From contig OX465589.1 of assembly GCA_950022655.1 (NCBI GenBank), forward strand, positions 30,791,970-30,855,969: a stretch of 64,000 nucleotides of DNA, written 5' to 3'. The notes under the pieces are model-generated. The model was not told where the DNA came from. It saw only the letters and a list, made by a program, of their open reading frames with translations, and made no database searches. Positions within the stretch are counted from its first letter, which is position 1, and every line of letters begins with the position of its first letter. The stretch comes from Alentia gelatinosa (lineage: Eukaryota > Annelida > Polychaeta > Phyllodocida > Polynoidae). Of the stretch, positions 1-10,829 are shown in pieces. The position numbers and the translations under genes are program-made.

Positions 1-532
1 CCCTTAAACGATCACTCCGTAACCCTTCTATGAAGAAGTCCCTGATTTGTCCTATCATTAGTTCCGACTGTTGTTCCTCGGCCGTGTAGGCATGATGTAC
101 CTCTTCTTGAAACCGCCTACTGTACTCCCTTACTGTTTCACACGCATTTTGCTGAGCTTTCTGTACTTTTCTTCTTAAGTGCTTCACCTCCACTGGTCCC
201 ATGAATTCGGATAATATAGCTTTCTTTACCTTCTCCCATGTTGCTGGCTGTGGAGGTACTTTCGCCGCTAGACTTGCCTTGGTGGCTGTGATGAACCGAG
301 CTAGGCCGTCCTCGGCCTTGGCGGCTGCTGCTTCTAGTATCAAGGCCTCTCCGGGATTTACATTCCCCACTGCGTAGTCCAAGGCGTCCACCCATTTCCG
401 TAAGGCTGCCGCGTCGATGCCATCGACCACTGCTATTTTCTTTGTGAACTCGCCGAGTCTTCGTCGTGTTGCTTCCGTTACTGCTAGATCTAATTTCTGT
501 TGCTCCATGTTCGGTGGTGTTTGTCTCGGCAT
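1..532 (-). CDS. gag: Gag-like polyprotein N-terminus of an LTR retrotransposon, cut by the window edge
   Basis: The minus-strand frame is open from an ATG at 532 to the window start, giving 177 residues with no stop; the rest lies off the left edge. Gag proteins build the cytoplasmic virus-like particle that packages element RNA. The N-terminus (residues 1-35) is polar and basic, followed by a helical Ala-rich region (about 38-95). Residues 133-172 carry a capsid-like motif: VREYSRRFQEEVHHAY followed about 20 residues later by FFIEGL, the arrangement seen in retrotransposon_gag domains (REY..RF...F..GL). A second in-frame Met is at residue 9. A primer-binding-like site and an LTR lie immediately upstream, which fits a Gag as the first gene of an LTR element. 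The assignment to Ty3/gypsy rather than BEL is inference, because no pol is visible. Confidence 0.75.
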   Translation of the reverse strand, partial: MPRQTPPNMEQQKLDLAVTEATRRRLGEFTKKIAVVDGIDAAALRKWVDALDYAVGNVNPGEALILEAAAAKAEDGLARFITATKASLAAKVPPQPATWEKVKKAILSEFMGPVEVKHLRRKVQKAQQNACETVREYSRRFQEEVHHAYTAEEQQSELMIGQIRDFFIEGLRSDRLR

Positions 533-548
533 TTGGTTACTGCACGGT

Positions 549-568
549 GGTTCCTGGCAAGATCGCCA
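549..568 (-). promoter_or_regulatory. tRNA primer-binding site of the minus-strand LTR element
   Basis: On the minus strand the bases TGGCGATCTTGCCAGGAACC lie 2 nt after the CA end of the LTR and 16 nt before the Gag start codon. A TGG-starting PBS just inside the LTR is diagnostic of LTR retroelements. The primer tRNA cannot be named without a tRNA search. Confidence 0.7.
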
Positions 569-570
569 AA

Positions 571-834
571 TGTAATGTATCAAGATATGAAGGTCCACAC
601 GTGCGTTCTATCTAAGTCTGATTTATTTCGGGTTCAACACAGGGTTATATAATACACAATATCAACAGAGTCGTTTCATTGGGTCCTGTACGGACCAATA
701 ATACAGTAAGATTCAATAGTATCATCTCATTGGATATGCTATCTTCCAATGGGTAGTGTCCTGTAGGTGGCGCCGAGACCAGGGCAGTCCCGCCACACCC
801 TACTGGTGACCATGTGAATACTTGATCTATCACA
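571..834 (-). repeat. LTR (5' LTR of the minus-strand gag element)
   Basis: The 264-bp segment reads TGTGATAG...CATTACA on the minus strand, so it has TG...CA ends. It contains TATATAA (complement of 645-651) and AATAAA (complement of 622-627). It abuts the PBS. The partner LTR would lie off the left edge, so the right boundary is set only by the TG/CA rule. The insertion lies directly against the start of the plus-strand gag pseudogene. Confidence 0.6.
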
Positions 835-845
835 ACTCCATGTAA

Positions 846-2379
846 GAAAAGGACCTGGAAGGAGTAAGCCGAATAGGGGACTCCGAGGAGGGTCCTGAGC
901 GTGGGGAAACCCCAGTAACCCGGCCTAAGACCGATCCTCGGATCGATCATGAAGCCGAGCAACGTCAAGCGAAGCAGCATCTACTCGAAGAGCAAGAGGC
1001 CGCTAAGTTGATGTTGCAAGATGTGTATTCTCGGGCCAAACACGCCGCTGAGTCACTGCGAGTGCAGAAAAAACAGCTTGCGTTGTTCGAGGATCAAGAA
1101 AGGGCGGTATTGGTGCGCACACAGCGCGCAGAGGCAGACTATGCTTTAAAGTATAGGACTCCACCGCCAGGCTGCCAGAGTGTGACTAAGGATCACGTAT
1201 ACTCCCCACAAGGGAATGCAACGGGTCCTCAGATCTATACGCCACCACGGGTAGATCGGAGACCTCCAATGGTGAACTTTGCTTCCCCAACGGATTCTCT
1301 GAGGAACTCTACGCACGCTAGTGATAGGGGAGTACCGTCTAATTCCGCGATAGCAGAATTAGGACTAAACCCTGTGCTTGCCGAGAGTAACGCAGATCGG
1401 GTGTCCAATCGATCTCTGGCACAAGCTAGAGATGTCCTGATTGTGAGACCGGCAGAAACGGCCAGACGCAACGCCATCGTTCCGAAGCCTTTTGGTAAAG
1501 GAATGGTGTGGGAGCACTGGTTTGCCGGGTTCTGTGAGGATGTCCAGTGCAATGGGTGGAATACTACCGATGCACTGCCGTACCTCATGAGAGCGTTGCG
1601 CGATGGACCCGGAGAGGCTGCTTTACGCGCCTACTGGCGTTCAGCTACGCATGGATGGTATGCCCTTGTAGAAGTGGCGTGTTATTACTGTGGGCAGCTA
1701 GTAACGCTGAACCCTCGTTCGACTTTTCTAAGTCGGATACAGGGTAAGGATGAGTCCGCCCGTGCTTACGGGTTAGCCTTACAGCAACTGCTGATGGAGG
1801 TTTACCCCGGTACTCGACTGGACTCGCCGGCACTGCATGAGGATCTACAAACTCAGTTTGTGAAGGGTCTCAGAGAGTAGGACATCCGTACAGAGGTGGT
1901 CTCGAAATGGGAGCCTGGTATGACCCTCATAAAGGTGTTGAAAATAGTGGACGCCTATGAACAAAGGTGTGCCCTGTTCGGACAGTATGGAAAACCTGTG
2001 AGGAAAACCCGGGTTGCCATGCTAACGCCATCCTGGGAAGAAACCAGTGACCCCGAAATGGAGGATGTACTCTCCGCAGTGCGGTCAATGGTACTCGTAC
2101 GCCGTGGTTTTCATGGTAGGGGCCGTGGCCGGTTGAATCCAGGGAGACCCAGGAATGGGAATCCTCAGATGACAGAACAGGCCGTGGGTAAGGATTCCAA
2201 GGATGCAGATCAACGAAAGGTTATCGCAATTGGAGAAAAACCAATTAGATACTCGACGTTGTTGGCAGTGCGGAAAGACTGGGCACATTTCTCCGGAATG
2301 TCCCCAGAAGTTGGCTGCTGTAGAAACCACAGACAGTCCCCTAGCTTTGCCTTCCCCTCATGAGGATCCGGTAAACTAG
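846..2379 (+). pseudogene. gag: Gag pseudogene with coiled coil, capsid-like region and CCHC zinc knuckle
   Basis: The plus-strand frame is open from 846 (just after a TAA) to an in-frame TAG at 1878-1880 and stays open in the same frame after it. An Ala/Glu/Gln/Lys-rich coiled-coil stretch (about 950-1160) is followed by a capsid-like part (about 1490-1880) ending FVKGLRE, typical of retrotransposon Gag. At 2260-2301 a zinc knuckle, CWQCGKTGHISPEC, is encoded in another frame, so a frameshift lies between about 2215 and 2255. The reading ends at TAG 2377-2379. No protease or RT follows. The 5' end is lost, possibly because the neighbouring LTR element inserted there. It has no visible similarity to the minus-strand Gag at 1-532, so it is a second family. 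Confidence 0.75.
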
Positions 2380-2635
2380 AAAGGGCTACGGTAAGTGGCG
2401 GAGCAGTAGCCCCAGCAACTGTACGCCTGAGTACACAAACCGGAGTTTGTTTGTTTGTTTGTTTGGGTAGTTTAACGTCCAATTTGTTCAATTAGACTTC
2501 CTGCTCGGACCAAAGAGGAAGAGATTTCGAGTCAGATTGCTACAATTTGTTCTCGCTATCTATCTCTGAAGCATCCCTGTTTACAATGGTTACGCCAGCG
2601 TGGATGGGACCTCGGCACCCTCGATGGTACTTCCT
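2380..2635. other. Unassigned stretch with a short GTTT run
   Basis: There is no open frame of note. A (GTTT)n run lies at about 2443-2466. The rest may be decayed sequence 3' of the gag pseudogene, but no pol motif was seen. Confidence 0.3.
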
Positions 2636-3785
2636 TAGTTTTCATAGAAACGCCTAATCAGTTCAACAGGCAACAACAACCCAGCTCACTTGATTTAAAG
2701 CAAAGTACAAACGCAATAATGATATGTATCATCAAAAGTATATCAATTTCAACCAAGGTTTTAGCATAATTAAGCCAGTAAACCATACCTACAATAACCA
2801 TAACGTCTTCTATATAACCGGAGATGTAACAGCTGGAGATATATTATACCCAAACATACAAATAATATACCTGAATTACAGAAATATTTCATTTTCAAAA
2901 CCACAGAAAATAATAATAAAAATATATCCATAATACAGAACAAGTGCCGACCTTACCAGGCACATAGAAATTAAAAATGCCATGAAAGCAGAATTAATAC
3001 CCAAATGAGGCACATTAATTAAAAACAACATTATGTCAAATTAATAAAAAAAAAAAACACGAATTATTAAGCCACAATACTTATAAAACAGACCCTTGAG
3101 AGTCTATAATGAAGGAATTACAAAAACTAATAATATCAAAACCTGATTTTAGGAATCAAAACCCATAATTTTAAAATCAAAAACCAGAAATAAAGGTCAA
3201 GGCCCTCAAACAGGCATTACAGAACCACCTACAGGTATTAATAAAATTTTACTGTCATTGTTAAAAAGGCGGTCTGCTAGTCTATAATTTCACCCATCCC
3301 TGAAGCACTTGTGTATCAGCGAGCTGGAATCGCCGATGGGAGGGCTCCGAGGTCCGGGGAGGGTCAGGGCGGCTTGTCGGGGATGAAGGCGTGAAGGGCC
3401 GGCCACGGGCATCGGGGACACGGTGGCCCGCCGCGGGTGTAGGCCCGCGGCACCGGCCGACCGGGACAGCGAGCGGTGGACGTCGCAGCAGACCCCGCGG
3501 TCGTCGCGGAAGCACGGTAGACATCGCGGGAGGGCCGCACTCGTCGACACGGGCGTCACTGCTGTAGATACATCACGGTGGGGGTATTGCAGGCTCAGGT
3601 ACGGGAGGCGGGTCTCTGGAGAGCAGGGAGAGCACACATCCACTCTGTTTTGACGCTCAACAGCCAGGGGCGACGAGAAGGGAGATGCGAAGCATAATTC
3701 TGATTTGCCCACTGCATGGAGGAACTGTGCAGTAGATGCAGTAGCAGTAGAGTTGAGTGAGGGATAGAACTCCAAAGTATAGTTC
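2636..3785 (-). repeat. Repeat S, left copy (leader-like, GC-rich core)
   Basis: This segment is alignable along its length with 62846-64000 in the same orientation. It starts at a shared TCATAGAAACGCC and includes TTTAGCATAATTAAGCCAG, a GC-rich core (3290-3580 against 63590-63850) and GAGAGCAGGGAGAGCA. AT-rich flanks surround the GC-rich core. On the minus strand it follows directly after LTR R1, so it is best read as the 5' leader of the R-family retroelement. The GC-rich core has open frames on both strands, but the frames are not conserved between copies (the right copy has a stop just upstream), so I do not call a gene. Confidence 0.6.
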
Positions 3786-5270
3786 TTATCACTTTGTTAA
3801 TTACATAAATACTTAAGATGGGGAGGACTAGTGGTAAGTCTACACGTATACACCTAGAAGCCTCACGTGGGAACGTAGTGACGTCTGGTGTGAGACTTCC
3901 TAAATTTTATTAAACTATATATAATATCTACCGCCACCTTGCAGCTATGGGGAGAACTATTGAATTAGTCTCAGATGATAACTACGGCACATAGTGGCCA
4001 AGAAGTGAAGTATAGAAGTAACTTAATTAACTTAGGACTGTAGTGTCGACACCTAGCGGTGAACGCCATAGAAACGGACGTGGATTCATCTTACTTGTTC
4101 TATGAGAACTGACCAATGAATGACCGTAATTAAGTTATTAATTAATTACGTTCATTTGGGAATCCTATCCATTATACCAACGTATAAGTGCGGAAGAGAT
4201 GGATATTACGCCTATCTCCATAGTCCACCTTAACCTTATGATGTCTTACGTATTCACTATTAATATTGATTAATTAAGATGATATAATATAATTATAATT
4301 AATATTCTATTTCGTTACATAACGTTGTGGGGAAGGTAGGAGCAACTCTAGGGCAGTGTGTACGCAAGGCTACCAGACTCTGCAACCCCTTGCGGACAGC
4401 GAGGATACCTTAATGAGATCTTTAATTAAGGTAATTATTAACTAACTAGTATCAATCATAAATGATTCTTAGATACTATGATATTCGTGTCTTACATATC
4501 ATGGATGAGAACAAGGATTGAACTAAGTTTGATATTCTTTAATGAAGTATTCAAACGTTTCACAAATATAGCATGGCAAGGTAGCATGGTAATACATGTA
4601 ATAAACCTGAGGTGACATGCCTAGTTGTATTACAGTAATTAAAAGTCACATATATACACAATATTACCATGATTTGGATCTGAGTGGCCGTATTCTCCGC
4701 GTAGTTGACGAGTATTGCGTAGGGTCAACTACAAGGAGAATACGGCCACACAGATCGAAATCATGGTAATGTTGTATTTATTACTCACTTATTTTTTAGA
4801 TTTAAGCAATAAATATGATCTTTAGAAAACTTTTCAACATAGTTAAGAAGGGACTACTTTCATCTAAAAAATCCGTATTCTCCTAGGAGATTCCGGAGGT
4901 CTGTATTCTACTCAGTAGCGATCTGTAATCTTCATAGTCTTAGTATGGAGACTCCGTATTAGGTGGGTAATAAAATATCAGACACCAAAGTCAGAGACTT
5001 TGCAGAGTGTCTGATATAAACCACGTAATATGTGGAGTTGATGTCTAATCAAAGTTCATGATCTTCTTCTAGAATGTTCGTTGTTCATGCTAAACAGTCT
5101 GTGATCTCTTCCACAAAGTGATCAGAGATAGTTATACAGCCTCAACAAACATTCAAACAATGCAAGGTAATATGCAGCATAACTCACCACATGTTAGAGT
5201 GTCCTGAGTGAAATCACAAGATTCCAATAATCACTAATAAACACTGATCCAGTTTCGTTAGAAGTTGGGT
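3786..5270 (-). repeat. LTR R1 (copy 1 of the R family)
   Basis: This segment aligns with 8661-9954 and then 33157-33330. Shared anchors include GAGGACTAGT, GTGTCGACACC, GCTACCAGACTCTG, ACACCAAAGTC and CACTAATAAACA.TGATCC. It ends on the right next to about 35 bp that still resemble the env 3' end at 33321, and on the left next to S. With its env-like right flank it reads as an LTR on the minus strand starting TGTTTATTAGTGA. It contains two stem-loops (4360-4397 and 4976-5016) conserved in shape in R2 and R3. About 285 bp relative to R2 are extra, including the hairpin at 4657-4776. Confidence 0.65.
4657..4776. repeat. Long hairpin inserted in LTR R1
   Basis: Two arms of about 52 bp (4657-4708 and 4725-4776), nearly perfect inverted copies, are separated by a 16-bp loop. 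The corresponding part of R2 lacks the sequence, so it is probably a foldback or MITE insertion specific to R1. Confidence 0.6.
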
Positions 5271-5710
5271 GAAATATTAATGAAGTCCTTTCACTTAATT
5301 AATTAACCCATTCACGGCGGGCCATTTTCAGAGCGCGCGAAGCCAGCCCGGGTAACAGTCAGATTCTACCGCTTGGCGGCGGGTCTATTTGCGTTTCCGG
5401 CCTAGTTCTGAGATGGCGTAACGTTGTAGGTTTAGAGATCTTTGTTTTATCAAATTGATGATGATTAACAATAAAAGTTGTTGGCAGGGTTGTCTTGTTC
5501 TGTATATTTCCGAACTCCTCTGAGAATTTGGAATGGTATATATTAGGCATAATTGAGAAAATCCAGAAACAAATCTGTGTTACTGGATAACGTTAAAAAA
5601 AAATGGCGCCCACAAGCGTTTTACAGACGCTGGCGAGTATCTTAAATGTGTTAGAATCTGGATTTATCTATTGGATTATTCGAATACCAGTCTACCAGCC
5701 GAGGACAAGC

Positions 5711-5712
<2 letters not shown>

Positions 5713-5759
<47 letters not shown>
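5713..5759. repeat. (TA)n microsatellite
   Basis: Uninterrupted alternating TA for about 45 bp. Confidence 0.95.
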
Positions 5760-5761
<2 letters not shown>

Positions 5762-6829
5762 CCTATGTGTGTGGGTGGTTTTTATGGAGAAATACCCGGC
5801 AGATCAAGATGTATGGACACGCTGAAATTGAGACATCGATCACAGAAAACTGTCAGTGTAGTTCACCTTGGCAAACCCAGGCTGCGAAGGTGCCGTTTTT
5901 GAGCAGTGTAACTTTGTGGGTGTGCTAACCATACACAAATCATTGACATCATTAATCATCACGCTGGGAATATTCTACTTGTCTCCACAATTCTGGCAGT
6001 GTCTGGTTTATTCATATAGATGCCAGATAAAGGAAGAAAATTGACATTTACCTTCGCTCAGAACCTATAGACATCTACTCAGTGTTGTGTAATCTCGGGA
6101 GCGGAACATTTAGGTTCTTTGACAACCGCTAGGGGCAAAGGGTATTGCCAGTTTCGCACACCCTAGCTTTCTGTTATTATCGCTCAACCAGCGTTACGAA
6201 AATCGATGTTTGAACTCTCTGTACATGATAAATATGTGTAATTAAAGGTAGTTTGATGTGTTCCTAACAAGATATATCAAAAACCTTTGCAGGATAGAAG
6301 TATGAATGTTTAAATTTAAAGATTTATTTACTTTTGAGCAAGTTTTTATTTTGACAGTTGTAGCAGCCTGGCATTGCAATTTCGGCAGATTGCTGGAAAT
6401 AAGACCAAATATAACGATCTCTGCAAAACGAATTGATAGAAAAAAAACCACCAAACATCTTCCCCAGCTCTTCAGCCATGTGACATTTTTTGTTTAATGT
6501 CTCTATGTTGTATATTTACTGAGATATCACCAGAGATATACAGTGCATTTAACATTGGTTGCAATGGAGTGAAAAGTTGTTACCCTTCGTGCGTGTGGGA
6601 GTGCACTGCACCGCTTTCGGGAAAATAAACTGCAGAGTGAGACAATCGAGCAACGCAGTGTATCTTAGTGACGTAGGCTCCGCTCCCGAGACAGCCGATA
6701 CTACAAAAGCCCAGTTATTTACATATCACTTCACTCAGGCTTTGGTTGATTTACCAGTACAAGACATTATGACATCGCCATTGGATTATACTGGAAGAAA
6801 CTGTGAAGCCTGGTGAGTTTTCCCTGTGT

Positions 6830-7971
6830 GATATCTATATGATTGTATTTAGTGTTGGATCTGTGCGAACCAATTCAAACAAGGTGCCGTTCATATTTTG
6901 GCTTGCTTCAACGTGGAGTCGAGTGAGCGAGTTGGGTTATTATGGACTTGTCAACATTTTGTCATTTACAAAATCATTTCGTATGAGCTTTTATCATTAT
7001 ATAAATGAATAGGGACTTACTTAGGAGCAAAGCCAACACTTTGAGGTTTGTTCTAGTATATATATTAAGCAGTTTAAACTTGTGGAAGTATTATTAAATT
7101 AATTAAAACAAATTGCCAGCAAACCAAGCACTATGCTGAGTGGTGTGGGTGCAGATCTGGGCAAGTTAGGAAATCATATCGCACAAGATCTTAACATTGG
7201 TTATATGAACAGTGACTTATACAAGGATATTTCCCATACTCATAGCTTTCTTCCCGTATAATATTGTCCAGTTTAGACGAGTAGAATTTGTGATATATTA
7301 ATCAGAACACAGGCCTTACATGGTGAATATTTTGACTTGCTTCAACATGGCGTCTACTGTGGAGAGGGGTTATCACAGAGTTTGTCAAGCATGAGATGTC
7401 ATTTCAAAAATCATTTCGTACAGGCTTTTAACATTAGATAAACGCGCAGGGAGGTAGATAGGAGCAAAGCCAAGACTCTGAGGTTCATTCCAGTATATAT
7501 ATATATGATTCAGTTTAAACATTTGAAGTATTATTAAATGAATTCGACAAATTGTCATCGAACTGCGCACTAGACTCAGTGGTGGGGAGGGACGCCGACT
7601 ATGGCAAGCAAATGTAGGTGCATGAGTTCAAAAATCATATCACATAAGGGTTTAACATTTAATATTTGAGCAGTGACATATACGAGGATATTCCTCACAC
7701 TCTAAGGTTTGTTCCCATATAATATTGTACAGTTTGAACAAGTAGAAATTTCTATATATTAATAAAAACATTGGCCTAACGCGGTGCCTATTTTGACTTG
7801 CTTCAGCATGGCGTCTACTGTGTAGATGTGTTAATTAACACGTACAGGACTGACAGGGAAATATATGCCTTTTTCAAAATCATTTCGTAGGGGCTTTTGT
7901 CATAATATAAATGAATAGGGACTTACTTGGGAGCAAAGCCAACACTTTGAGGTTTGTTCTAGTATATATAC

Positions 7972-8029
<58 letters not shown>

Positions 8030-8110
8030 GCAGTTTAAACTTGTGGAAGTATTATCAAATCAATTAAAACTAATTTCCATCGAACCGCGCACTTGACTCA
8101 ATGGTGGGGC
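6830..8110. repeat. H-family tandem repeat, about 430-460-bp period
   Basis: Three diverged units are aligned by CTTGCTTCA at 6902, 7336 and 7797. Each has two half-units: one with AAAATCATTTCGTA...GCTTTT and one with AAATCATATC.CA...TTAACATT followed by AGTGACTTATACAAGGATAT. The same half-unit (AAATCAT..., TTTAAC, GTTTGTTC..., CAGTTT) recurs at 15.9-18.9 kb. The reading frames in this stretch are not conserved between units. Confidence 0.65.
7962..8027. repeat. (TA)n microsatellite within an H unit
   Basis: AT/TA repeats with one break, inside the third H unit. The first unit has only a short TATATAT at the same place, so this is a local expansion. Confidence 0.9.
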
Positions 8111-8119
8111 GAGGAGGGG

Positions 8120-8640
8120 GGAACACTATATGGTAAAAATCAAAAATTTCACTTTTCAAACGCGATTTTGAGGCATTTGCGGAATCCTGAGGTCGAAATT
8201 GACTAAAGTTAAACCGAGGACACTTAGAAGCACGACACATGCAGTACCAAATACTGCTCCAAATACACCATATACTCCTAAAATAGCCAATACTACTAAG
8301 TATGATGAAAATTACTTCAAGATTACTTCAGATGACCAAGCAATCATCAGGCGAGGCCCACAAACATCAGGCAATCACCCAGTCTTGTAATCATCATAGT
8401 TGTCAAGGAAAGTGTTGACCAAGGCTTACTAAGCGAAAATGGGGCTTACTATAAGCGTAACATAGCTTTGGAAAATGCGTTTCAAAATCCGAATTTTAGG
8501 AGCCCCCAGAAAAATTTTTAGAGTCCTAGCTATAGGGCCATTATTTCGCATAGCTGCCATAGAAACCCATGTTAAACCGAATTAGGGCCCAAGTAAGCGC
8601 ACTTAGCGACTTTCCATAGAGTTACTATAGACAACGCTGT
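8120..8640. repeat. Repeat T, left copy
   Basis: This segment aligns with 59470-60170 in the same orientation. Shared blocks are CGCGATTTTGAGGCA, CGGAATCCT.GA, AATACTGCTCCAAATAC, GGGCCCACAAAC-like and TTCAAAATCCGAA followed by a CCCCCAG block. No conserved frame was found. Its right end adjoins LTR R2. Confidence 0.6.
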
Positions 8641-8660
8641 GTTCTGGTAGCTATGGGTTA

Positions 8661-9954
8661 ATTAGTGTTGTAATTACTTTAATACATAAGATGAGGAGGA
8701 CTAGTTGCAAGTCTACACATATACACTTAGAAGAACGTAGTGACGCCTAGTGTAAGGCTTCCTTAACTTGGCTAAACTTTATTAAAACTCTAGTGCCATC
8801 TAGTGGCAACGTTAGGAACTACTGAAACATCTCAGATAATAATTACGGCACGTAGTGGCCAAGAAATGAAGTACTGTTTAGATCTTAGTTAACCCTTCAA
8901 GAGCCACACATAATTCACCATGTAGCCTACCCATACTACAGCAGGTACCAGACCCAATTGTGGACTTTGTATGGCCGGCTTTTGTAGTCAATATTATTAA
9001 GAGAAATTACAAATTTCTCTTGCGACATTTAGTATAATATCTCATATAATTTTTATGATTCTGCGATAATTTTTCAAAAAGTTACAAAGGAACAAATACA
9101 GAGTGGTTCATCAATTCCATATGTGAATGCCATATGGCATTGTCCGGCCCTGGCCAGGGGAATGCCATATGGCATTGTCCTGCCATGGCCAGGGGAATGC
9201 CATATGGCATTGCCCTGCCAGAAAGGGTTAAGTTGTAACTATGGTGTCGACACCTAGTGGTGAACGTAGGCAAAATGGACGTAGATTCGCCTCCTATGAT
9301 TCAGAGATATGGACCAACAAATGTCCGCAACCCAATGATTAATTAGTTACGTTCATTTGTAATTCATAATCATTTTACTATATGTGGGTTCGTGACAGAG
9401 ATGGGTACTACGCCTATCTCCGTAGGTCACGCTAGTCTTAGGTAATCACACGTATTCTTAAATATTAATAATGAGTTAAGTTATTAGATAATTATGGTAA
9501 TCATATTTCTATTTAGTTATGTAACATTGTGGGGAAGGTAAGAGCAACTCTAAGGCTGTGTGCACGCAAGGCTACCAGACTCTGTAACCCCTTGCGCACA
9601 GCAAGGTCACCTAATGAGACCTTTAATTAAGGTAGGAAAGATCTAATATCAAGATTAAATGAACTCTAGATACTAGATTTCGTGTCTTTACTATCATGGA
9701 TGAGGACGAGATAGATGTATGTTTGATAATCTGTTAATCAAGGTATAAACGTTTCACAGTAGAAGTACTACAAGGCATAGGCAGAATAGCATATCAGAAG
9801 TTCAGTATGATTATGTCAGTTCATGAGTAATGTGACGTTGTTAGACAGTAGAAGATTCGGACACCAAAGTCTCAATACGGTTAGACCCAATGAGGTGTCA
9901 GATGTAAACCATGTAATCAGTGGAAGTGACCTTAAGTCAAAGTTCGTGTTCTTC
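8661..9954 (-). repeat. LTR R2, main part (interrupted copy 2 of the R family)
   Basis: This aligns with R1 (for example CATTGTGGGGAAGGTA.GAGCAA, GCAAGGCTACCAGACTCT, AATGAGA.CTTTAATTAAGG) until a TTAA at 9955, where homology stops abruptly. It resumes at 33157. It also carries the 335-bp MITE at 8893-9227. Stem-loops at 9561-9600 and 9857-9903 match those in R1. Confidence 0.65.
8893..9227. mobile_element. TTAA MITE (335 bp) with a 35-bp palindromic minisatellite
   Basis: Flanked by TTAA on both sides (8889-8892, 9228-9231), with CCCTT...AAGGG ends. LTR R1 has the uninterrupted sequence with a single TTAA at 4027-4030, so this is a demonstrable insertion. Three 35-bp units (starting 9126, 9161, 9196), each containing the perfect 16-bp palindrome AATGCCATATGGCATT, sit next to the right end. 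It has no coding capacity and is non-autonomous, probably piggyBac-like. Confidence 0.75.
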
Positions 9955-10829
9955 TTAACCCTTTGCCGGCCGCAAGCCTCAACCGGGCGGCAATCCTACG
10001 GCAGTGCCACCAGCGATGTTCACCTGTACTAAGGCAGCAGCTCAGCTAACACAGAACGTTTTTTTGACGTTTTAAAACGTTTTTAAAAGGTAATTTTAGA
10101 ACTTTTTTTTTAATGTTTTAAAAACGTCTGAAGGACGTTTTAGCAGAACTTTTATAATGCCTATTTGAAACGTTTTTAAAACGTGTTTTAAACGTTTCTT
10201 ATTACCTTCATACTATAGTCAATTATATTGGCCGTTTCATTATTAAATTCAAAGAGTCTTTGAAGAGTAATGAAAAGGAGGATAATGCATCAGTATGGTG
10301 CTTTTTAGATTATGTTTCTACTCCAAATTATAGCTGAGATATTCAGCTTAATGCCTGTGCCCAGATGTGTGCTATCATGGCGCCACCTTGTGTCTTAATC
10401 ATGTACATTACGTGACGTTTTTTTATGACGTCACAAGTCTCCAACGCGTTTTGCTTGTACCTGACTGCACTCAGGGGAACCTATTCTATCCAGTCCTAAC
10501 CAGCAGAAGCACTGACAACAAGAAGGTGAGACGCCTCTTTTTCTCTCTCGTAAAATCAATATAAATCATAACATCTATTTCCAATAATATAAGTAATCAT
10601 ATATATAAGTTCACCTTGCTTCGTGATATCTTTGATGATCATCACTATGTCCTTATAAAGGAAATAATTGGTATGAGATGTAAACTACGTTTGGGTTCAC
10701 AGAATAGCGTCTGTTACTAGATCTAGATCTAGTGTTACTGTTAGTGTTAATCATGTCATTGGCACCATGGACAGTGTATCTCTAGAGTTTTATGTCCATG
10801 TTGGCACTGTCACGAGAGCTTTGGGTATC

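Larger units (their letters stand above)
5307..8657. mobile_element. TTAA-flanked element filled with tandem repeats (3.35 kb)
   Basis: The element begins TTAA|CCCATTCACGG at 5303 and ends ...CTATGGG|TTAA at 8661. The flanks are LTR R1/env-end sequence on the left and the start of LTR R2 on the right. A TTAA target duplication and CCC...GGG ends are the signature of piggyBac-like elements, but the inverted match is only CCCAT. No transposase was seen. Inside are 430-460-bp tandem units and repeat T. It could instead be the remnant internal region between two LTRs of one defective element (R2 as 5' LTR, R1 as 3' LTR). Confidence 0.4.

Noticed and set aside
3282..3775. Minus-strand frames of 80 and 161 residues in the GC-rich core of S
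   Set aside because: The second S copy does not keep the frame and has a stop just upstream.
5603..5928. Plus-strand frames with Ile-Tyr repeats
   Set aside because: Translation of the (TA)n microsatellite.
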